Source of the DNA: an uncultured Bacillota bacterium
Lineage (GTDB): Bacteria > Bacillota > Dehalobacteriia > UBA7702
DNA: 64,000 bases
Assembly: GCA_934702375.1 (NCBI GenBank)
Contig: CAKUYE010000002.1
Span: forward strand, 144,784-208,783
Direction: 5' to 3'
Shown here: positions 16,029-25,332 of the stretch, one piece after another
How positions within the stretch are numbered: the first letter of the stretch is position 1
How the letters are laid out: each line of letters opens with the position of its first letter
Position numbers and translations under genes: made by a program
Notes under the pieces: model-generated
What the model was told of the DNA's origin: nothing
Database searches by the model: none
What the model saw: only the letters and a program-made list of their open reading frames with translations

Positions 16029-16621
16029 ATTTAAAGGATGTGAAGATCGGTTTTGGTGTTACCGGTTCCCACTGCACTTTAAAAAAGGTGTTTCAATCGG
16101 CTTTGCGTTTAAAGGAGGAGGGTGCTGATTTGTATCCGGTGTTTTCACCCGCAGTGCAGTCTACCGATACACGTTTTGGTAACGCCGAGGATTGGCGACA
16201 GAGGATGGAAGCCCTTTCCGGAAAAAAAGTGATTACTACCATTGCTGAGGCAGAACCTATTGGACCGAAAAAATTGCTGGATGTCATGGTGATTGCTCCG
16301 GCCAGTGGAAATACCATCGGTAAATTAGTTAACGGCATTGTTGATACGCCGGTATTGATGGCCGCAAAAGCACATCTTCGCAACGGAGGTCCTCTCGTTG
16401 TGGCTGTTTCCACCAATGATGCTCTCGGTATCAGCGGTAAAAATATTGGCGCACTCTGCAATATGAAAAACATTTATATGGTGCCTTTTGGCCAGGATGA
16501 TCCAATGCACAAACCTAATTCTATTGTTGCGCGAATGGATTTAATTGCAGAAACGATTATTTCCGCCATAAAAGGTCAGCAAATTCAACCAATTTTAATT
16601 GAATATTTTAAGGAATCGTAG
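16025..16621 (+). CDS. dpaB: dipicolinate synthase subunit B (flavoprotein)
   Basis: A 198-residue flavoprotein-fold DpaB (SpoVFB). The FMN-binding GFGVTGSHCTLKK opening, VIAPASGNTIGKL and the STNDALG segment are typical. It starts with TTG at 16025, within the dpaA stop (TTGA); AGGAGGT lies 8 nt upstream, which decides this non-ATG start. Pairing with DpaA is expected for dipicolinate synthesis during sporulation. Confidence 0.94.
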   Translation: MNLKDVKIGFGVTGSHCTLKKVFQSALRLKEEGADLYPVFSPAVQSTDTRFGNAEDWRQRMEALSGKKVITTIAEAEPIGPKKLLDVMVIAPASGNTIGKLVNGIVDTPVLMAAKAHLRNGGPLVVAVSTNDALGISGKNIGALCNMKNIYMVPFGQDDPMHKPNSIVARMDLIAETIISAIKGQQIQPILIEYFKES

Positions 16622-16627
16622 TATAAT
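16599..16627 (+). promoter_or_regulatory. sigma-A-type promoter for asd-dapA
   Basis: TTGAAT (16599-16604), 17-nt spacer, TATAAT (16622-16627), overlapping the end of dpaB. It would allow vegetative expression of asd-dapA independently of the sporulation-specific dpaAB. Confidence 0.72.
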
Positions 16628-16658
16628 AAAAGTTATCTTAATCATTAAGGTGGCTATT

Positions 16659-17672
16659 ATGAAAAAATATGCAGTTGCGATTGTCGGTGCTACAGGTGCC
16701 GTTGGTAGTGAATTGATAAATGGATTGGAAGAACGCAATTTCCCTTTAAAAGAACTGCGTCTTTTGGCCAGCAGTCGTTCGAAAGGCAAAAAGCTTCCTT
16801 TCCGCGGCGAAGAATTAATTGTTGATGAATGTACCTCCGATTCCTTTGCAGGAATCGATATTGCTCTTTTTGCCGGTGGATCCCAAAGTAAGGCCTTTGC
16901 TTTTGATGCAGTAAAGGCAGGTGCTGTGGTGATCGATAACAGCTCGGCTTTTCGTATGGATCCGGAAGTACCTTTGATTGTGCCGGAAGTGAATCCGGAA
17001 GATATTTCCTGGCATAAAGGGTTGATTGCCAATCCCAATTGCTCCACAATCCAGATGGTCGTTGCCTTAAAACCTATTCATGATGTCGCGAAAATCAAGC
17101 GCATCATTGTTTCGACCTATCAGGCTGTTTCCGGAGCAGGGAAAGATGGTATTACGGCCCTTGATAACGAAGTACGGGAATATGTGGAAACGGGTAAGGA
17201 TCCCAAGGAGCTTACGCCTTCTGCATTTCCTTATCCTATCGCTTTTAACTGTATTCCTCATATTGATACGTTTTTAGAAGATGGTTATACGAAAGAAGAA
17301 ATGAAAATGGTCAATGAAACAAGAAAAATGTTTCATGACGATTCCATTGCCATTAATGCAACGACGGTTCGAGTCCCTGTTTTTCGCAGTCATTCCGAAT
17401 CAATCACCATTGAAACGGAAAAGCCGATTACCCCGGAAGAAGCCAAAACTTTACTGGCAAATGCCCCCGGTGTGATCGTTGTCGATGATCCTGAAAATAA
17501 AAAGTATCCCATGGCGATCCATTCTTCCGGTACCAACGAAGTTTATGTAGGTCGTATTCGTAAGGATATTTCTTCGGAAAGCGGTTTGTCGATGTGGGTT
17601 GTTGCGGATCAGATCCGTAAAGGTGCCGCAACAAATGCAATTCAAATCGCTGAGTTGTTGATCCGGGAATAA
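16659..17672 (+). CDS. asd: aspartate-semialdehyde dehydrogenase
   Basis: A 337-residue Asd. It has an NADP-binding IVGATGAVGSELI, the active-site NPNCSTIQM with catalytic Cys 128, and the C-terminal SGTNEVYVGRIRKD. It reduces aspartyl phosphate to the semialdehyde, the shared precursor of lysine/DAP, threonine and methionine. The ATG at 16659 (AAGG upstream) is used; the longer in-frame start overlaps the promoter and is rejected. It lies 12 nt before dapA. The aspartokinase gene dapG, between asd and dapA in B. subtilis, is missing here. Confidence 0.96.
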   Translation: MKKYAVAIVGATGAVGSELINGLEERNFPLKELRLLASSRSKGKKLPFRGEELIVDECTSDSFAGIDIALFAGGSQSKAFAFDAVKAGAVVIDNSSAFRMDPEVPLIVPEVNPEDISWHKGLIANPNCSTIQMVVALKPIHDVAKIKRIIVSTYQAVSGAGKDGITALDNEVREYVETGKDPKELTPSAFPYPIAFNCIPHIDTFLEDGYTKEEMKMVNETRKMFHDDSIAINATTVRVPVFRSHSESITIETEKPITPEEAKTLLANAPGVIVVDDPENKKYPMAIHSSGTNEVYVGRIRKDISSESGLSMWVVADQIRKGAATNAIQIAELLIRE

Positions 17673-17684
17673 GGAGGTGTTAAG

Positions 17685-18566
17685 ATGTGTTTTGGTGATG
17701 TTTTGACCGCGATGGTTACGCCCTTTCATGAGGACGGTTCTGTAAACTATGAAAAAGCTCAGGAGCTTGCATTACATTTGCTGGATCATGGCTCCGACGG
17801 TATATTGATCTGCGGTACGACCGGGGAAAGTTCCACGGTTACACCGGCAGAAGCGGAAACGCTGCTTCGGGAAGTGAAGGATGCAGTAGGAAAGAAAGGT
17901 ACGGTAATTGCCGGTGCCGGTTCCAACAATACTGCCGGCGTGGTAGAACTCATTAAAAAATATAATAAATTAGATTTAGACGGCTATCTCTCGGTGGTAC
18001 CCTATTATAACAAACCGAGTAAAGCCGGGTTATATAAACATTTTGAGGCGATCAATGCTGCTGTGGAACGCCCCGTAATGATTTATAATATCCCCGGTCG
18101 TACCGGTATCAAAATGGATACGGATACCCTTGTCAGACTTGCCGAACTAAAAAATATCAAAGCATTGAAAGAATCTACCGGTAGTGTAGATGATCTTTCG
18201 CAATTATTGTTAAAGCTGCCGAAAGATTTTGCTGTTTATTCAGGCGATGATTATATGACTTTTGCTGCTATAGCAATGGGTGCAACCGGAGTAATCAGTG
18301 TTGCCTCCCATTTGGTCGGTAATGAAATAAAAGAGATGATCCAATGCATTAAAAATGACAACATGGACAGAGCAAGGGAATTGCATTTGCAGCTCTACCC
18401 GATGTTTAAAGGGTTGTTTGTGACTGCAAATCCGATTCCGGTAAAAACTGCATTGAATCTCCTCGGTTTTGAAGTCGGTGGATTTCGTTTGCCAATGTGT
18501 GAGGCAACCGTGGAAGAAACCGCATTTATCAAAGATCTCCTGAATCAATATGCACTTCTTTCCTAA
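17685..18566 (+). CDS. dapA: 4-hydroxy-tetrahydrodipicolinate synthase
   Basis: A 293-residue class I aldolase (TIM barrel). Schiff-base Lys 162 lies in KALKESTG, Tyr 134 in IYNIPGRTG, and the GTTGESST motif is at 44-51. It condenses pyruvate with aspartate semialdehyde, giving the substrate for both DapB and DpaAB encoded nearby. AAGGAGGTG precedes the ATG with ideal spacing. Confidence 0.97.
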   Translation: MCFGDVLTAMVTPFHEDGSVNYEKAQELALHLLDHGSDGILICGTTGESSTVTPAEAETLLREVKDAVGKKGTVIAGAGSNNTAGVVELIKKYNKLDLDGYLSVVPYYNKPSKAGLYKHFEAINAAVERPVMIYNIPGRTGIKMDTDTLVRLAELKNIKALKESTGSVDDLSQLLLKLPKDFAVYSGDDYMTFAAIAMGATGVISVASHLVGNEIKEMIQCIKNDNMDRARELHLQLYPMFKGLFVTANPIPVKTALNLLGFEVGGFRLPMCEATVEETAFIKDLLNQYALLS

Positions 18567-18597
18567 TGTATAAGGGAGCAAATGCTTCCTTATACAT
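18566..18597 (+). other. 32-bp inverted repeat between dapA and rnj
   Basis: Arms 18566-18580 (ATGTATAAGGGAGCA) and 18583-18597 pair along 15 bp with one G-T wobble and a 2-nt loop. No T run follows, so it is more likely an mRNA processing or stability hairpin than a strong terminator. It sits just before the gene for RNase J. Confidence 0.6.
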
Positions 18598-18618
18598 TGC
18601 TTTACGGAAAGGTGGAGT

Positions 18619-20283
18619 ATGGCTCAAAAAGAAAGTAAGATCACGCTGATTCCTCTGGGGGGTCTTGGGGAAATCGGCAATAACATGACGGTTGTTCGTT
18701 ATGGAAACAGTATGGTCGTGATCGATTGTGGTATGGAATTCCCGGAAGATGATATGTTAGGTATCGATACGGTGATACCGGACTATACCTTTTTGCTGGA
18801 AAATAAAAAGCGTATTAAGGGGATTTTTCTTACCCATGGTCATGAAGACCACATTGGGGCATTGCCCTATGTTTTAAAGGAACTGGATGTTCCTGTTTAC
18901 GGTACCAGACTTACTCTGGGAATCGTAAAACACAAATTAAAAGAGGCCCGTGTAAATGCAAACCTGGTGGAAATGAGTGCCGGTGAAACATTGGCAGTCA
19001 GTCCCTTTAAGGTGGAATTTATTCGTATGAATCACAGCATTCCCGATGCTGTCGGTATTGCGATCCATACACCGATCGGTGTGATTTTTCATACCGGTGA
19101 TTTTAAAATCGACCTGACGCCGGTGGATGGTGCTGTAATGGATCTGCACCGTATTGCCGCGTTGGGGCAAAAAGGGATATTGCTGATGATGGCGGACAGC
19201 ACGAATGCGGAACGTCCCGGTTTTACAAAATCGGAAAAACTTGTCGGCAACACCTTTAATGAAACCTTTCGTAATTCCAAAGGGCGCATTATTATTGCGA
19301 CCTTTGCAACGAATGTACATAGATTGCAGCAGGCGATTAGCACAGCAGCAAAATATAATCGCAAAGTTGCCATCATTGGGCGGAGTATGGTTAATGTAGT
19401 AAATATCGCAACGGAGCTGGGATACCTCAAGGTTCCCAAAAATACCCTGGTTGATATTGATACCATCGATAAGCTTCCGGCCAATAAAGTAACGATTCTT
19501 GCCACCGGCAGCCAGGGCGAGCCGATGTCTACTTTGACGCGAATTGCCAATAAAGAGCATAAGCATATTAAACTGATCCCCGGAGATACGATTATTGTTT
19601 CGGCATTGCCGATTCCCGGTAATGAAGTTTCGGTGGGACGCAACATTGATTTACTCGTAAAACAGGGGGCCGATGTTGTTGCCGATGCGGATTCGGATAT
19701 TCATGTTTCTGGACATGCACGTCAGGAAGAATTAAAATTTATGCTGGCATTGGCAAAGCCCAAATATTTTGTGCCGGTTCATGGTGAAGAACGTATGCTT
19801 TATAAGCATGCCTCCATTGCAAATATGCTGGGGATTCCTGCCGACAATATCTTCGTATTGGAAAATGGTTCCATGCTGGAAATCACTAAGAAGGAAGCCG
19901 GAGTAAAAGGCTCTGTTTCGGTAGGAAAGATCATGATTGACGGTATGGGAGATAAAGATGTCGGCAGTGTCGTTTTGCATGACCGGCGTTTGCTGGCCAA
20001 CGATGGCATTATGGTCGTTATTGTTACCGTGGATCGTAACGGTATGCTCGTTGCCAAACCGGAGATGATCTCTCGTGGTTTTATTTATGTAAAGGAAGCC
20101 GAGGATCTTCTGGAAGAGGCAAGAGAAGAAATATGCCAACTGATGGAAAAATACGAAGGTCGGAGGATCAAGGATTTTTCAGCAGTAAAGCAATCTTTAA
20201 AAGAATGTGTAGGCAAAATACTCTATGCCAATGTTAAGAGAAAACCGATGATTATTCCGATCATTATCGAATTGGATTCCTGA
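18619..20283 (+). CDS. rnj: ribonuclease J
   Basis: A 554-residue beta-CASP metallo-beta-lactamase ribonuclease. The metal-binding HGHEDH lies at residues 73-78, MADSTNAERPG and ATGSQGEPMSTL mark the beta-CASP region, and DSDIHVSGHA and VPVHGEERML are typical of RNase J. It acts as 5'-3' exonuclease and endonuclease in mRNA decay and rRNA maturation. B. subtilis rnjB also follows dapA. AAAGG precedes the ATG, and a terminator follows. Confidence 0.95.
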   Translation: MAQKESKITLIPLGGLGEIGNNMTVVRYGNSMVVIDCGMEFPEDDMLGIDTVIPDYTFLLENKKRIKGIFLTHGHEDHIGALPYVLKELDVPVYGTRLTLGIVKHKLKEARVNANLVEMSAGETLAVSPFKVEFIRMNHSIPDAVGIAIHTPIGVIFHTGDFKIDLTPVDGAVMDLHRIAALGQKGILLMMADSTNAERPGFTKSEKLVGNTFNETFRNSKGRIIIATFATNVHRLQQAISTAAKYNRKVAIIGRSMVNVVNIATELGYLKVPKNTLVDIDTIDKLPANKVTILATGSQGEPMSTLTRIANKEHKHIKLIPGDTIIVSALPIPGNEVSVGRNIDLLVKQGADVVADADSDIHVSGHARQEELKFMLALAKPKYFVPVHGEERMLYKHASIANMLGIPADNIFVLENGSMLEITKKEAGVKGSVSVGKIMIDGMGDKDVGSVVLHDRRLLANDGIMVVIVTVDRNGMLVAKPEMISRGFIYVKEAEDLLEEAREEICQLMEKYEGRRIKDFSAVKQSLKECVGKILYANVKRKPMIIPIIIELDS

Positions 20284-20297
20284 ATGGGTGCTTTATG

Positions 20298-20331
20298 AAA
20301 ATTCCCGATGTTTTGCATCGGGAATTTTTTT
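20298..20331 (+). terminator. intrinsic terminator after rnj
   Basis: Stem ATTCCCGATG / CATCGGGAAT (20301-20310 and 20316-20325), 5-nt loop, followed by T7. Confidence 0.92.
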
Positions 20332-20350
20332 GCAGCTAATCAAAAAAAGC

Positions 20351-20378
20351 TTGACATTTTTGAAATCTTTGGTATAAT
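20351..20378 (+). promoter_or_regulatory. promoter of tRNA-Leu(CAA)
   Basis: TTGACA (20351-20356), 16-nt spacer, TATAAT (20373-20378), 12 nt before the tRNA. Confidence 0.85.
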
Positions 20379-20390
20379 AAGTATTACCGT

Positions 20391-20477
20391 GCCGAAGTGA
20401 TGGAATTGGCAGACGTGCCGGACTCAAAATCCGGTGGTAGCGATACCGTACCGGTTCGACCCCGGTCTTCGGCACCA
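20391..20477 (+). tRNA. tRNA-Leu (anticodon CAA)
   Basis: Acceptor stem GCCGAAG / CTTCGGC, discriminator A and encoded CCA at 20475-20477. The anticodon loop CTCAAAA gives CAA, reading UUG. A long variable arm (class II tRNA) and a GGTTCGA T-loop are visible. It has its own promoter and terminator. Confidence 0.96.
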
Positions 20478-20482
20478 AAAAA

Positions 20483-20515
20483 GGGCTCTGCAAATGCAGA
20501 GCCTTATTTCTTTAT
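20483..20515 (+). terminator. terminator after tRNA-Leu(CAA)
   Basis: 9-bp stem GGCTCTGCA / TGCAGAGCC (20484-20492 and 20495-20503) with an AA loop, then a T-rich tail interrupted by A and C. Confidence 0.75.
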
Positions 20516-20530
20516 ATTGTGAGGTAAATC

Positions 20531-21262
20531 ATGCGCTATTTTCGTGAGATTATGAGCCGCAGTGCATCATTCATAAAAAATAACGGACTTATCGATAACG
20601 AAGAGGGGATTATGGTGGGGCTTTCCGGCGGTAAAGACAGTATGACTTTGCTGATGGTCCTTAAAACTTTTTTGCGGCATTCTCGCTATAAATATCCCTT
20701 GGCTGCAGGCTATGTTGACTTGGGATTAGGCGCGGATTACTCCGGTTTGGAGCAGCTTTGCAAGGAATTGGAGATTCCGTTTTATGTGGAAAAAACGGAT
20801 ATCGGTACGGTAGTATTTGATATCCGTAAAGAAAAGAATCCCTGTTCTCTTTGTGCAAAAATGCGCCGAGGGGCCGTTAATGATTTGGCCATCCGTAATG
20901 GATTTACAAAGGTTGCTCTCGGACACAATCGGGAAGATTACGTGGAAACATTTCTTTTGAATCTTTTCTATGCCGGCAAAGCAGGTACCTTTAAGCCAAA
21001 AACTTATCTGGATCGCAAAGGTGTTACCGTAATTCGTCCGCTGCTTTCGGTTCCGGAAGAATTATTAAAGAAGCATGCGGAAAACATTCATTTACCGATT
21101 ATGAAAAATCCTTGTCGGGCTGATGGAAATACCACTCGGGAAGATATGAGACTTTTATTGAAGCAAATTGAAACGATGAACCCCAATAGTATTGAGTTGG
21201 CTTTTCGTGCCTTATCGCGCCTGGAAGGTGAGCCAAACGGAAATCAGGAGGGAATCTTATGA
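20531..21262 (+). CDS. TtcA/TilS-family PP-loop ATPase (tRNA thiolation-like)
   Basis: A 243-residue adenine-nucleotide alpha-hydrolase. The PP-loop is GLSGGKDSM near residue 32, followed by a CSLCAKMRRG CxxC pair and GHNREDYVETFLLNL, the pattern of TtcA-type tRNA 2-thiocytidine synthetases that bind a 4Fe-4S cluster. The C-terminal part has a further Cys (NPCRADG). It is coupled by ATGA to the DUF523 gene. The specific tRNA modification is inferred from family membership only. Confidence 0.85.
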   Translation: MRYFREIMSRSASFIKNNGLIDNEEGIMVGLSGGKDSMTLLMVLKTFLRHSRYKYPLAAGYVDLGLGADYSGLEQLCKELEIPFYVEKTDIGTVVFDIRKEKNPCSLCAKMRRGAVNDLAIRNGFTKVALGHNREDYVETFLLNLFYAGKAGTFKPKTYLDRKGVTVIRPLLSVPEELLKKHAENIHLPIMKNPCRADGNTTREDMRLLLKQIETMNPNSIELAFRALSRLEGEPNGNQEGIL

Positions 21263-21678
21263 TCTTGGTCAGTGCTTGCCTTTTAGGTGAAAATTGCAAA
21301 TATAACGGTGGAAACAATCGAAATGAAATCGTATTGGCATACTTAAAAGATAAAGACTATCTTCCTGTTTGTCCGGAAAGAGCCGGGAGGTTGCCTTCCC
21401 CGCGCCCGCCGGCGGAATTACAGCATGGTCGGGTCGTGGACAAAGAGGGTAAGGATGTTACGGCAGCTTTTCTTTGTGGTGCAGAAAAAACGTTGGCATT
21501 GGCAAAGAAGCATCGGCCGGAATTATGTTTACTGAAAGCAAACAGTCCGTCTTGTGGCTGCGGAAAAATTTATGACGGCACTTTTTCCGGAAGAAAAATC
21601 CAAGGAAATGGTGTTACTGCGGAGCTGCTTTTGCAAAACGGTTTTTCTGTGATTACAGAAAAAGATTTGGAAGGGTAA
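21259..21678 (+). CDS. DUF523 family protein
   Basis: A 139-residue DUF523 protein with conserved ILVSACLLGENCKYNGG at the N-terminus, VCPE, and LLKANSPSCGCGKIYDGTFSG near the C-terminus, i.e. several conserved Cys. The family's biochemical role is not established. It overlaps the TtcA-like gene by 4 nt (ATGA), so the two are probably co-translated; conserved cysteines next to a thiolation enzyme hint at sulfur chemistry, but this is inference. Confidence 0.88.
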   Translation: MILVSACLLGENCKYNGGNNRNEIVLAYLKDKDYLPVCPERAGRLPSPRPPAELQHGRVVDKEGKDVTAAFLCGAEKTLALAKKHRPELCLLKANSPSCGCGKIYDGTFSGRKIQGNGVTAELLLQNGFSVITEKDLEG

Positions 21679-21720
21679 ATCGCCTTTCTTACTGATGACA
21701 ATTTTTTTCCGAAAAAAACA

Positions 21721-21749
21721 TTGACAACATTAAGATTATCCTGTATAAT
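21721..21749 (+). promoter_or_regulatory. promoter of tRNA-Trp
   Basis: TTGACA (21721-21726), 17-nt spacer, TATAAT (21744-21749): a full consensus promoter. Confidence 0.92.
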
Positions 21750-21765
21750 ATAATTCGTTGGACAG

Positions 21766-21841
21766 AGGGGTATAGCTCAATTGGTAGAGTAGTGGACTCC
21801 AAATCCATTGGTTCAGCGTTCGAGTCGTTGTGCCCCTGCCA
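21766..21841 (+). tRNA. tRNA-Trp (anticodon CCA)
   Basis: Acceptor stem AGGGGTA / TGCCCCT, discriminator G and encoded CCA ending at 21841. The anticodon loop CTCCAAA gives CCA, reading UGG. D-arm GCTCAATTGGTAGAG and T-arm with GTTCGAGTC are present. Confidence 0.97.
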
Positions 21842-21847
21842 AATAAA

Positions 21848-21884
21848 AAAGACCTGCCAGAAATTATTCCGGCAGGTCTTTTTA
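21848..21884 (+). terminator. terminator after tRNA-Trp
   Basis: Stem GACCTGCC / GGCAGGTC (21851-21858 and 21871-21878) followed by TCTTTTT. Confidence 0.88.
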
Positions 21885-21912
21885 AACATATCATTTTAAC
21901 CGTGAGGTGTTT

Positions 21913-24489
21913 ATGAATAAGGTCTTGCTGATTGACGGAAATAATATATTGCATCGTGCTTACCATGGTTTGCCGTTATTGAAAACGGAGGATGGACGTT
22001 ACACCAATGCTGTCTATGGCTTTCTGAAAATGATGGAGAAGATTCTGGAGCAGGAAACTCCGGATTACATCGGTATATGCTTTGATAAAGGAAAAAACAC
22101 ATTTCGTCATCGGGAATACCCGGCTTATAAAGCTCAGCGCAAGCCAACCGATCTTGAACTTGTGGAACAATTTTCGTTGATTCGCGAGGTATTGCTTCTA
22201 AATGGTTATCAGTGTCTGGAGTCGGATGAATTTGAGGCCGATGATATTATGGGTACCCTGGCAACAAAAGCCGCGGCAGAGGGGAAGGAAGCTGTAATTT
22301 TTTCCGGTGACCGTGATCTGCTTCAAGTATTGGGAGATCATATTACGGTGGTTAGCGGTAAGAAAAAGCTGACAGACTTGGTGAAAGTAACAGCGGCTGA
22401 TTTTAAAGAGAAATACGGCTTGGAGCCGATCCGTCTTGTGGATATGAAGGGGCTGATGGGTGATAGCTCTGATAACATCCCCGGAGTAAAGGGCGTTGGT
22501 GAAAAAACGGCGGTAAAGCTGTTGACACAGTACGGATCTTTGGAAAATCTTTATGAGCATATGGATGAGCTGCCAAAAAATAAAACACATGAAAAATTGG
22601 TGAATGATAAAGAGATGGCTTTTCTTTCCAAACATTTGGCCAAGATCATTACCGATGCTCCCCTTGAGGTCACTTGGGAGGATCTTATTCCGAAGGATAA
22701 AGATATTGATAAATTAAAAAAGCTTTACCGGGATTTGGAATTTCGCAGTCTTTTGGAAAATTTAGAAAAGGAACAGTTTTTTGCTTTGGAAGAAGATAAC
22801 CTTTTTTCTATGGCAGCAAAAGAACGTCCCTTTGAAATTACTGTAATATCCGATGCCGGGGAGCTTCTTCAGGAATCGAAGGTGGCACTGTATTCTGTTG
22901 GGGAATATTTGTACCTTGCCGGGCGTGACTATCGATGCACGCGTTTGAGTTGGGAAACACAAAAAGATGATATCATCGCTTTGCTCACCGATGGCAAGAT
23001 TCAAAAGCATTGCGCAAATCTGAAAGACATCTATCACCATTGCCTTCGTTGGTCTGTAGCTGCAGACGGTATCGCAGATGCTTTGGAAATCCTGGCTTAT
23101 TTAAATAACTCAGACGGCACATCTTATCAGCCGGATTCTTTGTGTCGCGACATTTTGAATTACGACACCTTTCTTTTTGACAATGATCGGCTTTATGCCG
23201 AAACCGCATTGATTTTTGATCTTTGCGAAGAGCTTCGTGCATCGTTAACTGAAAAAAACGGTATGGAGCTTTATCTTGATGTGGAATTACCGTTGGTGCT
23301 GGTTCTTGCATCCATGGAGCATGAAGGAATTCGTGTGGACAGAGATGCTTTGGCACAAATGTCAAAAGAGCTTGGTGCTCGTTTGGAAGAGATCGTTCAG
23401 CGGATCTACGCTGCTGCCGGAGAAAACTTTAATCTGAATTCTCCGCGGCAGATGTCTGTGATCCTTTTTGAAAAATTACAACTGCCACCGGGCAAGAAAA
23501 CAAAAACGGGTTACTCCACCAACAGTGAGGTTTTAGAAGGGCTGCGAGAGTTTCATCCGATCGTCAATGATATTTTGGAATATCGCACACTTTCCAAGCT
23601 GAAATCGACCTATAGCGATGCTTTGGGAAAATTGATCTCTGTGGAAACGGGGCATATCCATACGAAGTTTTTGCAGACCGTAACGACAACGGGTCGTTTG
23701 TCCTCTGCGGATCCCAATTTACAGAATATTCCCGTTCGCCTTGAGGAAGGACGAAAGATCCGCCGTGCTTTTGTTGCTGCGGATGAAGATCACGTTTTAT
23801 TGGCGGCAGATTATTCTCAGATTGAGCTTCGGTTGCTGGCGCATTTTTCAGCTGACCCGGTTTTAATGCAGTCCTTTATTGACGGTGAAGATATTCATGC
23901 CCGCACTGCCGGTGAGATTTTCGGAATTCCCACCGCGATGGTCACTCCGGATATGCGCCGTATTGCGAAAACGGTGAATTTTGGAATTATTTACGGTATG
24001 AGCAGCTATTCTTTGGGTAATGATCTTGGAGTGCCTCGCAACATCGCTCAGGCATATATCAATAGCTATTTTGGCCGTTATCCCAATGTAAAGCATTATC
24101 TGGATGAAACGATAGAAATTGCCCGGGAAAAGGGGTACTCGGAAACTTTGATGGGACGCCGCCGCAATTTGCCGGATCTTCATCATAAGAATCATAATAT
24201 TCGGGGGTTTGCGGAACGAACTGCAATGAATACACCGCTGCAGGGCAGTGCTGCCGATATCATTAAGTTGGTTATGGTTAAATTATACCGGGCTTTGGAG
24301 GAGAATGGTTTTCAGAGCAAGATTATTCTTCAGGTACACGATGAACTGATTCTGGATTGTGTAAAAGAAGAACAGCCCGAGGTTCAAAAACTGTTAAAAG
24401 ATATCATGGAACATACTGTGGATTTACGGGTACCGTTAACCGTTGATATGAAATGCGGCGCGGATTGGTATCATATGAATAAGATTTGA
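21913..24489 (+). CDS. polA: DNA polymerase I
   Basis: An 858-residue Pol I. Residues 1 to about 290 form the 5' nuclease (LLIDGNNILHRAYHG, EADDIMGTLA, GDSSDNIPGVKGVGEKTA). Residues about 300-480 correspond to the 3'-5' exonuclease fold but show no obvious DxE active-site motif, so proofreading is probably lost, as in several Gram-positive Pol I enzymes. The polymerase domain has TTGRLSSADPNLQNIP, DYSQIELRLLAH, RRIAKTVNFGIIYGMS and QVHDELI. The ATG at 21913 (GAGGTG upstream) is used rather than a GTG two codons before it. Confidence 0.96.
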   Translation: MNKVLLIDGNNILHRAYHGLPLLKTEDGRYTNAVYGFLKMMEKILEQETPDYIGICFDKGKNTFRHREYPAYKAQRKPTDLELVEQFSLIREVLLLNGYQCLESDEFEADDIMGTLATKAAAEGKEAVIFSGDRDLLQVLGDHITVVSGKKKLTDLVKVTAADFKEKYGLEPIRLVDMKGLMGDSSDNIPGVKGVGEKTAVKLLTQYGSLENLYEHMDELPKNKTHEKLVNDKEMAFLSKHLAKIITDAPLEVTWEDLIPKDKDIDKLKKLYRDLEFRSLLENLEKEQFFALEEDNLFSMAAKERPFEITVISDAGELLQESKVALYSVGEYLYLAGRDYRCTRLSWETQKDDIIALLTDGKIQKHCANLKDIYHHCLRWSVAADGIADALEILAYLNNSDGTSYQPDSLCRDILNYDTFLFDNDRLYAETALIFDLCEELRASLTEKNGMELYLDVELPLVLVLASMEHEGIRVDRDALAQMSKELGARLEEIVQRIYAAAGENFNLNSPRQMSVILFEKLQLPPGKKTKTGYSTNSEVLEGLREFHPIVNDILEYRTLSKLKSTYSDALGKLISVETGHIHTKFLQTVTTTGRLSSADPNLQNIPVRLEEGRKIRRAFVAADEDHVLLAADYSQIELRLLAHFSADPVLMQSFIDGEDIHARTAGEIFGIPTAMVTPDMRRIAKTVNFGIIYGMSSYSLGNDLGVPRNIAQAYINSYFGRYPNVKHYLDETIEIAREKGYSETLMGRRRNLPDLHHKNHNIRGFAERTAMNTPLQGSAADIIKLVMVKLYRALEENGFQSKIILQVHDELILDCVKEEQPEVQKLLKDIMEHTVDLRVPLTVDMKCGADWYHMNKI

Positions 24490-24499
24490 GGGAAACATT

Positions 24500-25321
24500 A
24501 TGCCGGAATTACCGGAAGTCGAAACGGTTAAACGAAGTGTGGAAAGCAATATTTGCGGAAAAAAGATCCTCCGGGTAGAAGTGAACAATGAAGATGTTTT
24601 GGATGGTATCTCAAAGAAAGGCTTTATTACGCTTTTAGAAGGTCATAACATCGAAAAAATAGAGCGCAGGGGGAAGTATCTTATTTTTTGTTTGGAAGGC
24701 AAAAAAAGGCTTATTTTGCATCTGCGCATGACCGGTCAGCTGATTTGGTTTGGCCGTGATTTTACGATGGATCGTCATTGCCATGTGGTTGTCTCTTTTG
24801 AACAGGGTGGATTTTATTATCGGGATGTTCGTCGGTTTGGTCGGTTTTGTTTGATCGGCTCCGGCGGAAAAACCGAGAATGGTTTAAAAACTTTGGGGTA
24901 TGAGCCCTTTGATCCCGAGTTTACGGAAACATATTTGAAAAAAGGTCTTGCCGGTCGTCGTTCGTCGATCAAAAACCGGCTTTTAGATCAGCACTTTGTT
25001 GCCGGTATCGGGAATATTTATGCCGATGAAATTCTATTTGCTGCCGGGATTCATCCGGAATTGCCGTGTAAGGATCTGACGGATAATCAAATTGCAGCGT
25101 TGAAAAAAGCTGCGATAAACGTTCTTGATGAAGCGATTCAATACCGTGGCACAACGTTTAGTGATTTTCGTGACGGCTATGGAGAAACCGGCGGTTATCA
25201 GGAGCATCTTGCCGTTTTTCATCGTGACGGGATGGCTTGTCCTGTTTGCGGTGCTGTGATTGAAAAAATAAAATGCGGTGGCAGAACAACATCTTTTTGC
25301 CCCCAATGCCAAAAGAGGTGA
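24500..25321 (+). CDS. mutM: formamidopyrimidine-DNA glycosylase
   Basis: A 273-residue Fpg/MutM. The N-terminal PELPEVETV supplies the catalytic Pro and Glu; LRMTGQL and the H2TH region (AGIGNIYADEILFAAGIHP) follow, then a C-terminal CPVC...CPQC zinc finger. It excises 8-oxoguanine and cleaves the abasic site. The order polA-mutM-coaE is common in Bacillota. It starts 10 nt after polA. Confidence 0.96.
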   Translation: MPELPEVETVKRSVESNICGKKILRVEVNNEDVLDGISKKGFITLLEGHNIEKIERRGKYLIFCLEGKKRLILHLRMTGQLIWFGRDFTMDRHCHVVVSFEQGGFYYRDVRRFGRFCLIGSGGKTENGLKTLGYEPFDPEFTETYLKKGLAGRRSSIKNRLLDQHFVAGIGNIYADEILFAAGIHPELPCKDLTDNQIAALKKAAINVLDEAIQYRGTTFSDFRDGYGETGGYQEHLAVFHRDGMACPVCGAVIEKIKCGGRTTSFCPQCQKR

Positions 25322-25332
25322 GTTTTGATGGG